DNA of 64,000 nt from Clarkia xantiana subsp. parviflora (GCA_036873135.1 JAPTYO010000013.1:22565901-22629900), one strand, 5' to 3'. Positions 43,923-55,953 are shown, counted from the first letter of the stretch. Made by a program: numbers and translations. Notes: generated from the sequence alone by a model not told the origin.

Positions 43923-44087
43923 TTTCGATAGATGCTTGGTGAAGATGAAGAAGGATCGGGGAGATTGAAGGCCTTGGATCACTTGAAGAGCAGAAGAACC
44001 TTGGAGAAGAAAACTTCGAATTCGAGAATGGTGGAATTTCCAGAAACTGAGAGGGTGAAGAAGAAGTGAATAATGCCAGGATTTTAG

Positions 44088-44095
44088 CTTTTATA
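44088..44095 (-). promoter_or_regulatory. TATA box of the element B antisense gene
   Basis: TATAAAAG on the minus strand, about 165 bases upstream of the antisense ATG at 43,922. This spacing allows a short leader and shows that the antisense gene has its own promoter independent of the LTR. Confidence 0.7.
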
Positions 44096-44100
44096 AGCAA

Positions 44101-44370
44101 GAAGACAACCGGAGGGATTTAATCTTGACCGTAGAAGATGAAACGATTCGATCCTGGTCGTCGAGATTAAGAGGACGGTACGGAAGAAACGTGGTGACGT
44201 AATAAGTGCTTTTTCAGAAAGCAACAGTCACGCCGATTTAAGCGTCGTTTCATAATCCCTAGCATTTAATGCTACAGTAACCGAGGAGTCTCCTCGGATT
44301 TGGCAACTGCCCATAGAGTCTAGTGGGCCCAAGGCAATCATGAGTGAGAAACTCTGTCATTCAACAGTTA
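44101..44370. other. Spacer upstream of the antisense gene of element B
   Basis: Unique sequence between the antisense TATA box and the second repeat array. It probably contains the upstream promoter region of the antisense gene. No ORF is recognised. Confidence 0.4.
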
Positions 44371-44379
44371 CACGTAAGA

Positions 44380-44545
44380 CAAAATCCCCCGACGGCAGTA
44401 TCGGGAGGTACGAAGACAAAAGCCTTCGACGGCAGTAGCGAGAGGTATGAAGACAAAAGCCTCCGACGGCAGTAGCGAGAGGTATGAAGACAAAAGCCTC
44501 CGACGGCAGTATCGGGAGGTATGGAGACAAAAGCCTTCAACGATG
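44380..44545. repeat. 37-bp minisatellite before the 3' LTR of element B
   Basis: Four to five units of about 37 bp with GACAAAAGCCT(T/C)CGACGGCAGTA followed by a GAGAGGTATGAA-like segment. It shares the word AAAAGCCTTC with the array at 40,490-40,880. Confidence 0.88.
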
Positions 44546-44596
44546 AAGTTAGAGGGTCTGGAACTGAAAGACACGACGAACTAAAAGTCCCCCATG

Positions 44597-44609
44597 TCTT
44601 GGGGGCAAA
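44597..44609 (+). other. Polypurine tract of element B
   Basis: CTTGGGGGCAAA abuts the 3' LTR. It is short and interrupted by a C, but in the expected position. Confidence 0.6.
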
Positions 44610-45371
44610 TGATGGGTTCCGATGTAATCGTTAGCCCCGTTAACAACCAATATGGACGGCGAGTAGGTCCAGTGGGCCTCGTGAAAAGCCTGGAAGGCCC
44701 AAAAAGCCCAGTACGAAGGGTTCCGATCCTAGCGGTCCTGATATATGAGCTGAATGCTCCCGACAAGAAGCCTCTGAGTAGGCCCCGATATGCCTTAGTA
44801 AAGGCCCCGATAATAAAGCCCCGCGGAGGCTGGACCTGTCCCGTGAGACAAAGGGTCCTGGGTGGTGACCTAGAATGAGACAACTCTGGAGTCCCCGACA
44901 AGAGTTGGGACTTATGATCGGAGGATAAGACCGAGAAACCCGCCTACTAGATAGAGTAGTGGGAAGACGGTTAAAGATATAGATAAACTCCCCCGAGATA
45001 CGCAGGGCGTGCCCGAGATACTCAGAGAGTGGGCAAGATACGCGGAGCGTGGGGCGAGATATATGGAATCCTGAACGAGATATACGGAATCGTAGCGAGA
45101 TATGCGGAATCATGGGCAAAACGGCCAATCACGGTCACAGGTAACTGAGTAACTTCCCCTCCTATATAAAGGAGGAAGTTACCTCAGAAAACACATCTTC
45201 TAATACGAACTTAAACTATTGCTTACCACCCCATTGATCACATACTCATTTAAGCATCGGAGAGGGATTCTGGGTCACCACCCAGGTCATCCCCTTTTGC
45301 AGGATAACGCGGAGCCCAGGAGTTCGAGCTTTCCGTCAAGAATGAAACGGAGCTTCGCCCGTGATCCAACA
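44610..45371 (+). repeat. 3' LTR of element B
   Basis: Same length as the 5' LTR and nearly identical to it. TATATAAA lies at 45,163-45,170. It ends ATCCAACA and is followed by AGGCG. Confidence 0.95.
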
Positions 45372-45995
45372 AGGCGTTTAATCGAGGTTGATAATTCCTT
45401 CCATGGAAGATGGTGGGTATTTGCGTGTCAAAGTTGAAATCAATGCCGATGTACCTTTAATTTCTGGTGGGGTTCCACCTCTATGTCAGAATGAAGCCGA
45501 ACCAAATTTGCCCACTCCCACCACTTTGCATCTCCACTCTAAGCAAAATATCCTGCGATATCGGCCCACCGACCGTCACCCGCCATGTCCCAACCACCTC
45601 TCCAAGACATTCCCATGTCACCCCCCATAGTTATCCCTTCCGAGTATAGAGATTATTTTGTGGAACTACCCTCTGATGGAGAATCACCACAGAAGGATGG
45701 ATCCGATATTAATCGTCCAACTGGTCTTTCGCCCATATTTGGGAACCTCTCGGTTAAACGGAAATTTCAGGTGGCAGTTTCTGAAAGCGTGAGAGGAAAT
45801 AGTGGGAAGAAAAAGAAGCTGAATTTTGATGTTGATGAGGAGATGATGAGTCTTTCTACGTTTATATCAGACCAAAAGTCCAACAAATTGGGCGGTGGCT
45901 CTAAGAAGGGTGGTAGAAGAATAATTAAGTCCGGGTCCAAAGCTGAAATAAAGGGTTCTGGTAGCTGTCCCATCACAGTTACACTGAATCAATGA
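45372..45995 (+). pseudogene. LINE ORF1, second half
   Basis: The ORF1 frame resumes after element B: LIEVDNSF in one frame, then RVKVEINADVPLISGG, typical of the end of the DUF4283 region. From about 45,585 one frame is open to the TGA at 45,993: a Ser/Pro-rich segment, then a Lys-rich part (GKKKKLNFDVDEEM) and GGGSKKGGRR. The expected zinc knuckle is not obvious. The stop overlaps the ATG of ORF2 (ATGA). Confidence 0.72.
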
Positions 45996-48075
45996 GTCTA
46001 CTCTCATGGAACTGTCAGGTTTGGGATCGGAGCTGAAAGTTCCTACTCTTACCGATCTCGGTAGGAAAAATCAACCGGAAGTGATTTTTCTTATGGAAAC
46101 AAATAACAAGGAAGACATTTGTGAAGTGGCTAGGAGAAAGTTACAAATGGAGAAGTCGATGTATGTGGAACCTCAAGGTTTGTCCGGTGGGTTAGCTCTT
46201 TGGTGGCGGCATCATGTAGATATGAGGATATTATCCAAGAGTGCTAATGTTGTGGATATGATTATTCATAACGATAGTTCTTATGGTATCATCCACATCA
46301 CGTGGGTGTATGGCCATACGGATTGGGCGGAACGAGTCAAAATGTGGGATCATCTACGAAGATTAGCTATTGGGCGGGATGGGCCTTGACTTTGCATAGG
46401 GGATTTCAATGAAATTTGCTTAAATTTTGAAAATGATGGTGGAAACCTCAAGGATCAAAAAACAATGGATGCGTTTAACTCGATGATGATGGATACGGGT
46501 CTCTTCGATGTGGGATTCAAAGGGCAACGCTTTACATGGAGCAATAACTGGACGGGGGAAGGCCGGGTACGCGAAAGACTCGATCGAGGCTTGGTTAATG
46601 GTTCTTGGCTAGAAGCTTTCCTAATACTATGATCATTCACCAGCCGGCAATTGGGTCCGACCATTGCCCGATAGTACTTCATATGAATTTTCGTGATGGG
46701 AGAAGTCCTAAGGCCTTTAAATTTTAAGCGATGTGGCTAAGTGACGAGAAGTGTTGTGATATAATTGAAACAAGCTGGAATGATGTTGAAACCGGCCGAA
46801 CGATATATCCGTTATCGGATAGGCTGGATAGATGTCGATCGGCACTTGTTCGGTGGAGCAAGCACAGTTTCGCCAATAACCGGAAGAAAATTGCTGAGCT
46901 TCAAGATCAAATAGCCCATATCCAATAATTAACAAATGATGAATGCAACCGGGAGGAAAAGACTAGAATCAAAGAGGGTTGGCAATGTTTTGGGATCGAG
47001 ATGAAATCTATTGCCGCCAATGCTCGCGTATCCAATGGCTTGAAGGGGGTGAACGCAACACCAAGTTCTTTCATCAAACGACGCTTTCTAGACGTCAAAG
47101 GAATAAGGTGTTATGGTTGCAGGATAGAGAGGAAACTGGATCGAGGCGGAAAGTGGTATTATCGAGGAATGTAACGATTATTTTCGTAATTTGTTCACTA
47201 TGGAAGGAACACGGGGGCTTGAGCAGATTTTGCATTGCGTTCCTAATGTCATTACGGGGGAGATAAATCAACGGCTTATGAATAGGTTCACATGGTGGCC
47301 TTTCAACTTGGTGGCCTAAAAGCTCCTGGTCCTGACAGGTTCACGGGAGTGTTCTATCATAAATTCTGGGACGTGATCGAACTTGCGGTTATCCAGGAGG
47401 TCAGATCTTTCTTCGATACAAGTAATATCAATCATAAGCTTTGCCTCACTGATATTGTGTTAATTCCGAAGGTGCCAAACCCTATGAATACCACCCAATT
47501 CCGCCTGATTAGCTTATGCAATTTTAGCTATGAAATCATATCCAAGATCATTGTCAATAGGCTCAAACCTTACTTGCCTAATATTATAACTCCGTTCCAA
47601 AATGCATTTGTGTCAGGCAGGCTTAACATGACAATATCATAGTGGCACATGAGGCTTTCCATCATTTGAGAAGGCGGGACGGACGAAAAATAAAGGAAGT
47701 TGCGGTAAAAATTGACATAAATAAGACATATGATAGGGTGGAGTGGGACTTTCTCTTCGCGGTCCTACGGGCTTTTGGATTTGATGAGGGCTGGATTAGG
47801 TGTGACACAAGTCCGATATAGAGTGATGGTTAATGGTAAAAAAATTAGCTTGTTTCCGTCCAACGAGAAGAATATGACAAGGTGATCCGCTTTCTCCGTA
47901 TCTTTTCATTATGGTCGCTGCCGTGCTTTCTAGATTGAATATACATGCAGCAGAAAGACGTGTCCTAACCGGCATGAACATAAAAAGAACACGCCCGAAG
48001 CTACACCATCTTTTCTTCGCAGATGACTCTCTATTCTTTATAAAGGCTGATGAACGAAATGTGAGATCTTTAAGA
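45992..48075 (+). pseudogene. LINE ORF2: endonuclease and start of reverse transcriptase
   Basis: ORF2 opens with MSLLSWNCQ, the start of the plant L1 endonuclease. A 1-nt shift near 46,018 leads to PEVIFLMETNNKE (Glu of the ME-T motif). IGDFNEI near 46,400 and RFTWSNNW near 46,535 continue it. RT is recognisable from about 47,300 (LKAPGPDRFTGVFYHKFW), then VLIPKVPNPMN, FRLISLCN and NAFVSGRL. The catalytic FADDS lies near 48,020. Many stops and frameshifts are present. The reading breaks at about 48,075 where element D begins and resumes at 63,669. Confidence 0.88.
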
Positions 48076-48651
48076 TAATTAGGTAGCCCGTTAATATATG
48101 TGGTTACCTAAGATAATTAGGTAAATGTCACATTAGGGCTAATTGGGCCAGACCCAATTCCCATGTGACATGGAATGCCCAAAATTAGGCCTCCCACCCA
48201 CATAGTAGTTTGGTCGAAACCCTAATAGTAGGGAGGTGGATTTTCTCCTCCTCCCACTATATAAGGAGGTCTTGGGGTCACTCCCAAGACAAACCTTGAT
48301 CACAACTCCTCCTAAGTTGTGATTTGAGAGAAATCTCTTTCTCTCTATAGTGAGTTTCGGCCGGCCCCCCCTAACACCACCATTGGTGTGCCAAATTGCT
48401 TCCGAGAATGCAGTCCGAGGTTCTGTCCCCGTTGAAGAATCGATCAGAGAATTTGCTGTGGAGCTTATACCGCGTAGGACTTCTTCTCACGAAGAACTTG
48501 TACGGGTTCCGACCGGAGGATCAGAACTCCCTCCACAACGTTCTTGGGCAGGAAAGCTATTGAGGTATGCGTACATTATTCCGCTGCGTAATTAGATTAC
48601 TTACTAGTACACGTTTAGCATTCCTTAGTATTACGTCCCCGTATTCCAACA
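48076..48651 (+). repeat. 5' LTR of element D (tip missing)
   Basis: Starts within ATAATTAGGTAGCCCG, which corresponds to about position 30 of the complete 3' LTR, and ends GTATTCCAACA. TATATAAG lies at 48,258-48,265. Confidence 0.88.
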
Positions 48652-48652
48652 G

Positions 48653-48664
48653 TGGTATCAGAGC
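48653..48664 (+). other. Primer binding site of element D (initiator tRNA-Met)
   Basis: TGGTATCAGAGC lies one base inside the 5' LTR, as is usual for plant copia elements. Confidence 0.92.
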
Positions 48665-49276
48665 AAGGTTAGGAGTTCTTAAATTTTTTATAAACTGATG
48701 TTCTTGAACCTTGAAAAACCGAAATTTTTATGATGAACACCATGAGTAATTCAAAATTTTTAAATAAATTTCATATGTTTGATCTTTAAAAACTTAAAAT
48801 TTTCGGAATTTACATGTTTTTATAGATCAAAACCGAAAATTCATGTTTAAATTTAAGTTTGATGTTCATGATCTTCAAGAACACGGTGAGTTTTATCAAG
48901 AACACTTTTTGGATTCATGATCATAATAGTGTTTGATCTTAAAATTTGACAATTTTTCCAATTTTTGGTGTTATGGCCGAAACCCTAGGTGAATTATTAG
49001 GTAAAAATTTTAATTTCTTAGGGTGCAAGTAGTAAAATTCGGTCGGCCTAACATAATATATATATTTGTTACTATATTTTAATTTTATTAAAAGGAGACA
49101 ATATATCTATAAATTGGAAAGATAAGGAAAGATTCACATTATATAGTAAAATATATAAACTATCAATATATTTAGCTAAAAGATAGGGATAAAGATATAT
49201 TGATATGATTTGGTTACTTAAAAAATTAAGAAGATATATTATCTATATATTTTATCACTAAATATATATTTGACAA

Positions 49277-49320
<44 letters not shown>

Positions 49321-52300
49321 GCCGAAAATTATATATATATTTATATTTATATTGTTAATTGATGTACATCTTAAAGATAGAATCTTGACAATATTTATAT
49401 ATATTAATAATATATAAGTGCCGAATTTTATATATATTAGCAATATTGGAAATTATTTTACATAATTAATGTTTCTTGTGGGCTAAGTTAAGTTTTTAGT
49501 GGACTTTAAAACTCTATTTAGCCCAAAAGAAAAGTTTCGGCTGAACCCTATGGGTTTATAGGGCCGGTCCAATTTGCAAAACCGGAACGGGTTAAACCAA
49601 CCCGGGTTTTCTTAATCGGGTCGACCTAGTCGGGCCGGGTCGGACCAAAGTAACTAAGTGAATCTAAACCGAACCGGTTTCGAGTGATGAACCGAACCAC
49701 AATCTTATTTTATTGAACCGTTTCGGACCAAACCGGATTTTAAATTGGACCGAGCCAAATTTTAAATTTTTTTCAGAAACTTTAAATGTTCAATAAAATA
49801 GGATGTCAAATTTTAAATCCAAAATGTTTTCGACCTTTAAAAGTTAACCTAAACGGTGCTCTTAGGGTTTACGTTTTAACACGTTTTCGGATAAAACCCT
49901 AATACCTAGTTATGATTATGGGGATGGATCTCGGATATGCATGTTTTTGGGACTTGATTAAATTAGTGGGCTGGATTGCAATTGTTTACTTTCTGCAACA
50001 TATATTAGAACTGTTGTCTTGACTTAGTCAAGCTAGCTGGATAATAAATTGCGAACATTGAGCTCTGGGATTTAAATATATGGTGATGCAATAGGATAGA
50101 CATGCCATGCTGATTGAAATTGCCTAGAATCCATGTCTAGAAATTTCGCATGATTGATTGTAAGCATGAATTGCAAGTCAGCCCCTAATATTTTCAAAAC
50201 GTTTTTAAAACTGAAAATACCAGACGCCAATTATGCATGATGTATGCGAAAGTTGCATGTTTTGACACGTATGCTAGAATGTTCATGAATGAAAGCATGT
50301 GGTAATTTACTTTAAGTAGAATTATGTATGCTAATAAACATTAGACGCATGACGCGTAAGCATGTTGTTTTGATTTGTTCGATGTTTATGGCGTAATATA
50401 GTATTATGCATGCGTAAATTATCGGATAATTTTTTACAAAATCAAAAAGGGCCATGGGAAAGCCAAGATCGAGTATGCTTATTTGAAATTCCTGTTCCGG
50501 TAATTTGCAATAATAACCGTTTTCAAAAGACTGGTCTATTGGATTGAAGACGACAATAGTGTGAACTCTTTCACAACACCCCCTTCCCTCGGTTTACTGG
50601 CGGTCGGGTTGGTTTAGTGACTGAAGGATCACTATTCGTCGTATTCCATCTTAATAGATAATCCGATTTTTGCAATTCTGTCAAAATGTTATTGTCTTCC
50701 TAATTTGCATAATTATCAATGTGTGAGTTGGCTCAATTAGTGCGATTCGATATTACTCGCAATCTTGATGGTATTAATTATGATGAATAAAATTGGAGTG
50801 TTTGTTGAACTCTCCACTACGATTCCGAAAAGTGGAGATGACAACTACGGATGAATATAGTAATCTGTATGATTTTGACAATGAGAAATGAATGTGATAA
50901 TTTTTTTTCCAAGAATTGGAGTAGGTTCTTTGATCGTCTGAACCCATGTATGGTGATACATTCGACCTTGGTAAAAAGGGGTTGATGAAGACTTCAATTG
51001 AACCAGACAATGTTATAGCTTAGTATTCATTCGCATCCGCCTCTGTGGAAGCAAGGATGCAAACGCTAGAAATGTTTCGGTTTAATGAGATGATCTTCTC
51101 TCTTTCCATGGATGTTGGCGTAAAACCCGCATCGGATCTTCAAGATGAAAGGTCAACATGGAAAGGATGTACATGGTTGTCTGATATTGACAGGACTCAA
51201 TAACTTGAGCCTAATCAAATACAGTGACCACAGCAGTGAAAGGGAAACCTTATCTGCTCACCATAGTGGTTCGAAAGAAGTGAACCATGATCCGCATAGC
51301 AAGAAGAGAACTGGACCGAATAAGTCTTATACGATAATCCGGTGGGTTAATCCCGTTGATAAAGTGCGTCTCAAATACGGCTCGTAGGTCATGTGTATGA
51401 AGCTGTAAAATATTTTATACGGACACAGATCATTTGAAGTGATTCACTCGTGAATTTACTCAGACGAGATGTTCAACATGACTCAAAGTTCTTGACTATA
51501 TACGACAGAATTATGGATCAAATATACAAACTTCAGATCAAGAACTATACCATTGTCATTTATCGTTCGTTGTTCGTTTCTAAAATTTTGGTTATTTTAA
51601 GATTCAGAGTTATTGAATAAAGTAATTGTTGCTTGATTCGAAGCTCAATTTGCTTATCAATTTAACATCTCGGTTGAACGAGAACAATCCGAAACGAAAA
51701 TACAAACCTACGGGTTAGGACCAAAATTTCGGCCAGGTAAAAGTTGACGAATAAAACGAAACGACTCACACACTCCGTCATCTCAGTCTGTACAACTGAA
51801 CTGAACATACCCATCGATTGCATAGCTAGATCGAAAGATTTAGTAATTCTCATTTGTTAGTACTCCATTTAAAACAATTATTTTCGTAATAATTAAAACA
51901 TGTTCAAACCGATTAAGTTAAATTTGAAAATAAAACGATTCAAAACCACGGGATAAAACTGGTTTTCTGCGTCATACGCGCGTGTACCTCGAAAGACGGA
52001 ACAAATCGTTTTAAAGTACAAATTTAAGTGTTTTAAAGTATTAATACTAATTTTCATTTATGATTCCTTGGAAATAACCCATTGATGACTACCTTGTTTA
52101 GAAGTACGCTTTAATGCTACTACAATCGAGTAATATATCAACTATAGCATTAAGCATGAGCTCAAATGCATAGTCCATGAGGTTGATAAGTCTCTGGATG
52201 AGTTAATAAACGAAAGGAAGTAGTCAGAAAAATGACACTCCCACTATAGGCCTTTAACGAAAAGTTTGGCTAAGCAATCATATTATTAAATGTTTCGAGA

Positions 52301-53169
52301 AACATAGTTTAAAAATACTTTATGTTAGAACTCAACATTAATTGTTCCTACGGAATGAAATTAAGTTGATTCATATTAATGTAACACTATGTTCCAATAA
52401 AATCGGTTGGAGCGTTACCTTAAAAGCTAAGAAATGATACGGGTGAAACCTTATCAAAGCAGCGTTAATTTGCACATTAAACATGTATTTATCAAGAGTA
52501 CGGTCCACTCTTAAAGAATACAAGTTTAAGATTAGCTTGGATTAATGGTAACGTGGTCGAACATGACACATTATAGAAATTTGAGGATGTACTTCCAATA
52601 CTTTGCGGAACAAAACGAACTAAAGTACTGATCGGATTAAAATGGATAACGGAGATTCTCAGGTCCCACTTACTTCGAGTGGGAGAATGATATAGCGTTA
52701 GTGAATGACATGGTAAATGATGATGGAAACGTCCTCATAATAAATCTAGTGGGAGGGCTTACTCCCCCTCACATAATCATCACTAAATGCATTAGTAAAT
52801 GACATGGTAAATGATGATGGAAACGTCCTCATAATAAATCCAGTGGGAGGGCTTACTCCCCCTCACATAATCATCACTAAATGTTAATGCGAATCAAGTC
52901 GGACCTGATAATCATAATGCTGAACCATTGGATGAAAATCCAATAGTCATCGCAACTGCCCATTATTCCTAGTGGGAGGAAATGACTAACTTAATCCCAG
53001 ATCCTAGTGATCAATGAATAAATCTCAGAGGTAAAATCCTGAGACCAAAAGGTCATTCTAAGAAAGTTGTAGACCAAAAGTTCAAGCACCGCCATTGTTC
53101 CCAGTGGGAGTAATGCTCCGAAAAGAAGCATTATTCCGAGTGGGAGTAACGATCAGGTTTAAGATGAGA
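48665..53169 (+). other. Non-coding internal part of element D
   Basis: About 4.5 kb where gag, protease and integrase of a copia element would be expected. I find no zinc knuckle, no protease motif and no integrase motifs. 48,700-49,480 is AT-rich with a (TA)n tract at 49,279-49,316. 49,550-49,760 has repeated GGGT/ACCGAACCGG-type words. 50,440-52,680 has short ORFs without recognisable motifs. The region is either strongly decayed or replaced by foreign sequence. Confidence 0.55.
52700..52885. repeat. 92-bp tandem duplication with AGTGGGAG boxes
   Basis: The segment AATGACATGGTAAATGATGATGG through TCATCACTAAATG occurs twice in direct succession (about 52,706-52,790 and 52,798-52,882) with almost no differences. 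Each copy contains AGTGGGAGGGCTTACTCCCCCT, an inverted purine/pyrimidine pair. Additional AGTGGGAG boxes lie at about 52,682, 52,974, 53,105 and 53,143. Confidence 0.88.
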
Positions 53170-54765
53170 TTATCGAGCCTAGACTTAGTCTAAGGCAACG
53201 AACTTCTTTTAAGAAGTATCCCATCAAGTGAGACATTCGTTCACGAACCAGTGACGGTTCAGCAAGTATTGGAAGAACCTCAAACATTGGAATGGAGGAA
53301 AATAATGGAGGATGAAAATGCCAAAATTAGAACGTATTCAGTTTTGGTCTTCAGTTGATTAATATCCTAACCACGGAGCTAGAAAGTGAAAAAACTCAAA
53401 CGATTGCGAAAGGATATACCCAAATTCACGGAAATGACTTTGATGAAACATACTCACAAACTGTGTGTTACACCACAGTTAGGGCCATCCTTGCCCTTAT
53501 TGCAAGCCTCGATCACGAGCCTACATCAAATGAATGTTAAGGACCGCATTTCTCCATAGAAACCTGGAGGAAGAGATCTATATGGAGCAGCCAGAGGGTT
53601 TTATTACTCCTGGCTAAAGAACGTAAAGTTTGCAAACTCCAAAGATCTATTTACGGTCTTAAACAATCGTCTCGGCAATGGTATCGCAGATTCCACGAGG
53701 AAATCGTCGAAAATGGATTTGTGAATCTTCACGAGGATCCCTGCGTTTACACCAAGACCTCCGGGTCTAAATATGTCATCATAACCTTATACGTAGATGA
53801 CATACTCATTGCTGCAAACGATGTGAGTTTCATGAACAAATCAAAGTCCTGGTTATCATCAACATTTGAGATGAAAGACATGAGAGAGGCCACGTACATC
53901 TTAGGCATTAAAATTACCCGATATCGTGCTGCCCGGAGATTGTGTCTATCTCAAGAAACATATATCAACAAACTGTTGAAAAGATTCAGAATGCTTGATG
54001 CTAAACCCGTGGATACGCCAGTTTTGTTCAGGTGCGCGATGTGGAAGCGTGATGGCCTGAAGAACCAGCAGGAGCGTGAACAGATGAAGAATGCAGAGTA
54101 TCTAAGCATAGTAGGAAGTCCAATGTACGCCATGCTATGTACTCTGCCAGACATCTGTTACGATGTGGGCCTAGTAGCAAGGTTCCAATCAGATCCTGGC
54201 TATCAACATTTAAAGGCCGTAAAACGAATTATAAAATATCTGAAAGGTACTGCCGACTATGTTCCGTGTTATAAGGGCAGGCAAATCGAATTAACTGGTT
54301 TTAGTGACGCCGACCACGGTGGCGATACGGATGATCATAAGTCCACCACAGGGGGATTTTTCCTCCTTGCTAATGCTGTCATGTCATGGGTAAGCAAGAA
54401 GCAATCTTGTGTCGCGCTTTCCACTATGGAATCATAATTCGTTGCCCTTTCTAAAAAACGCACAAGAAGCAGTTTGGCTGAAAAGGCTTCTTACTGCATT
54501 AATTGGCACTGAGAAGAAGAGCAAACCTGTCAAGGTATACTCCGACAGTTAGGCAGCCATTGCGGCAGTTAAGAATCCAAAGTACCATAGTAGGACCAAA
54601 CACATTGATATGAAATACAATTATGCCAAATATGTTGTGGAAGACAATATAATCACTTTAGAATACTTGTCCACAGACAATATGGTCGCAGACCCATTAA
54701 CTAAGCCATTACGTAGAGAAATTTTCGAAAAGCACGTGAAACTGCTTGGATTACGTAGGGCTTAA
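53170..54765 (+). pseudogene. Ty1/copia reverse transcriptase and RNase H of element D
   Basis: RT starts near EPRLSLRQRTS (53,175) and is broken until AKGYTQIHGNDFDETYSQTV (53,410). EEEIYMEQPEGFI lies at about 53,570. From 53,721 one frame is open for 238 residues with the catalytic YVDDILIA, ILGIKITR and the RNase H start GFSDADHGGDTDDHKSTTG, ending in a TAA at 54,435 within STMES. After frame changes the end reads KHIDMKYNYAKYVV, STDNMVADPLTKPL and a final TAA at 54,763. Early nonsense codons make it non-functional. Confidence 0.9.
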
Positions 54766-55840
54766 TAAGTGGCTTGTATGAGTGATGGCATTTTGACATT
54801 TGAAATTGCAAATTGAGTATATGATCTATCGACGTCATAATGATAAATAACATCAGATTTTTCGGTCTATAAACTAAGTCGTAGAAAGATGTAAAAATCT
54901 TCCACCAAAATTATGTCGGATGTGAACCTTGCCTAGTCACACAAGCACGGTCATCTTGTAGGAGAGAGGAATATCTACCACAACAAGATTGGCTAAGAAC
55001 CAGGGGAATAAACTTGATTAAACGAAACGATAACTTGTCACGCTTAATCTTCGTTTTGTAAATCGTCGTGTTGGACTCTGTCCATCATTAAAATCACATT
55101 CAGTGCCAGATGAAAGACCCAGCGATAACATAATTGACATATCCCACCCCTGGCTTGTCCAGGTGTGCTATCGACGCGTGCTTCATACTACGCGTGCCAT
55201 GTTCGACCACGGGGTCATGCTCGGTTGTGCTAGCTAGAATCCTTGTGATTCGAAGGGCGCATACTTCTTCACCTTGAGCGTGCGATTGATCCCTGGTGTC
55301 TTATGAAGAGGCACCCAAAGTATCCTCTCGGACTCAGAACTTATAACTAAGGTCTAGCTCAATGTTCGCTTCCCGGCGTACGAGAATAGAGCCAAAGAAA
55401 ACGGCCAAGTGACCACGTCTTGGAAACCGGTTGAGTTAGACTAAGGGTATAAGCTATGGGGATGGTCATGTTCACCTATAATTCACCGACTCTTGTGTTC
55501 ACAAAGTGGCCACCAACCGGATATTAGTTGAAGGTTGTGAACACTTGTACGGATGCCCTGGAGAAGTATTCCTATGTGAAAAACTGGGCAATTGGAGAAT
55601 TATCAGTTGACCAAGGATACAGTGCGGTACATATTTTATTTTTGACATGATTGATTTACGAAAGGGAATCAACGTTCTGCGGGCGCTACAACACTCCTAA
55701 CAGATTAGTAGCATGATGCCCGTTGTATCCGCCAGTCGCACGGCAAACCTTGTATGAACTATTCGGAGACGGAGACAATAAATGAGACTGAGAAGTTGAT
55801 GCTATTGGATGATAATACATTAACAGACACCCTCTCATTC
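54766..55840. other. 3' untranslated part of element D
   Basis: About 1.1 kb between RNase H and the polypurine tract; no ORF or repeat recognised. Confidence 0.5.
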
Positions 55841-55854
55841 AAGCGAGTGGGAGC
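55841..55854 (+). other. Polypurine tract of element D
   Basis: AAGCGAGTGGGAGC abuts the TGTTAGC start of the 3' LTR, the usual form in plant copia elements. Confidence 0.85.
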
Positions 55855-55953
55855 TGTTAGCATATGGTGACGTGGCGCCATAATTGGTAGCCCGTTAATA
55901 TATGTGGTTACCTAAGATAATTAGGTAAATGTCACATTAGGGCTAATTGGGCC
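55855..55953 (+). repeat. 3' LTR of element D, first part
   Basis: Begins TGTTAGCATATGG and runs to GGGCC, where element E interrupts it. It supplies the LTR tip that the 5' LTR has lost. Confidence 0.9.

Larger units (their letters stand above)
34017..45371 (+). mobile_element. Element B: nearly complete Tat-type Ty3/gypsy retrotransposon
   Basis: Two 762-bp LTRs (34,017-34,778; 44,610-45,371) differ at about 11 positions by eye count, mostly transitions, so the insertion is fairly recent. Flanks GGGCG (34,012-34,016) and AGGCG (45,372-45,376) are a 5-bp target duplication with one change. Order: LTR, primer binding site, gag-protease-RT-RNase H-second RNase H-integrase in one frame, tandem repeats, antisense gene, tandem repeats, polypurine tract, LTR. 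The second RNase H and the antisense gene are typical of the Tat group. It is inserted in LINE ORF1 in the sense direction. Confidence 0.95.

Noticed and set aside
50774..51387. Short ORFs inside D suggesting a captured gene
   Set aside because: No start context, splice pattern or recognisable domain; kept only as unexplained internal sequence.
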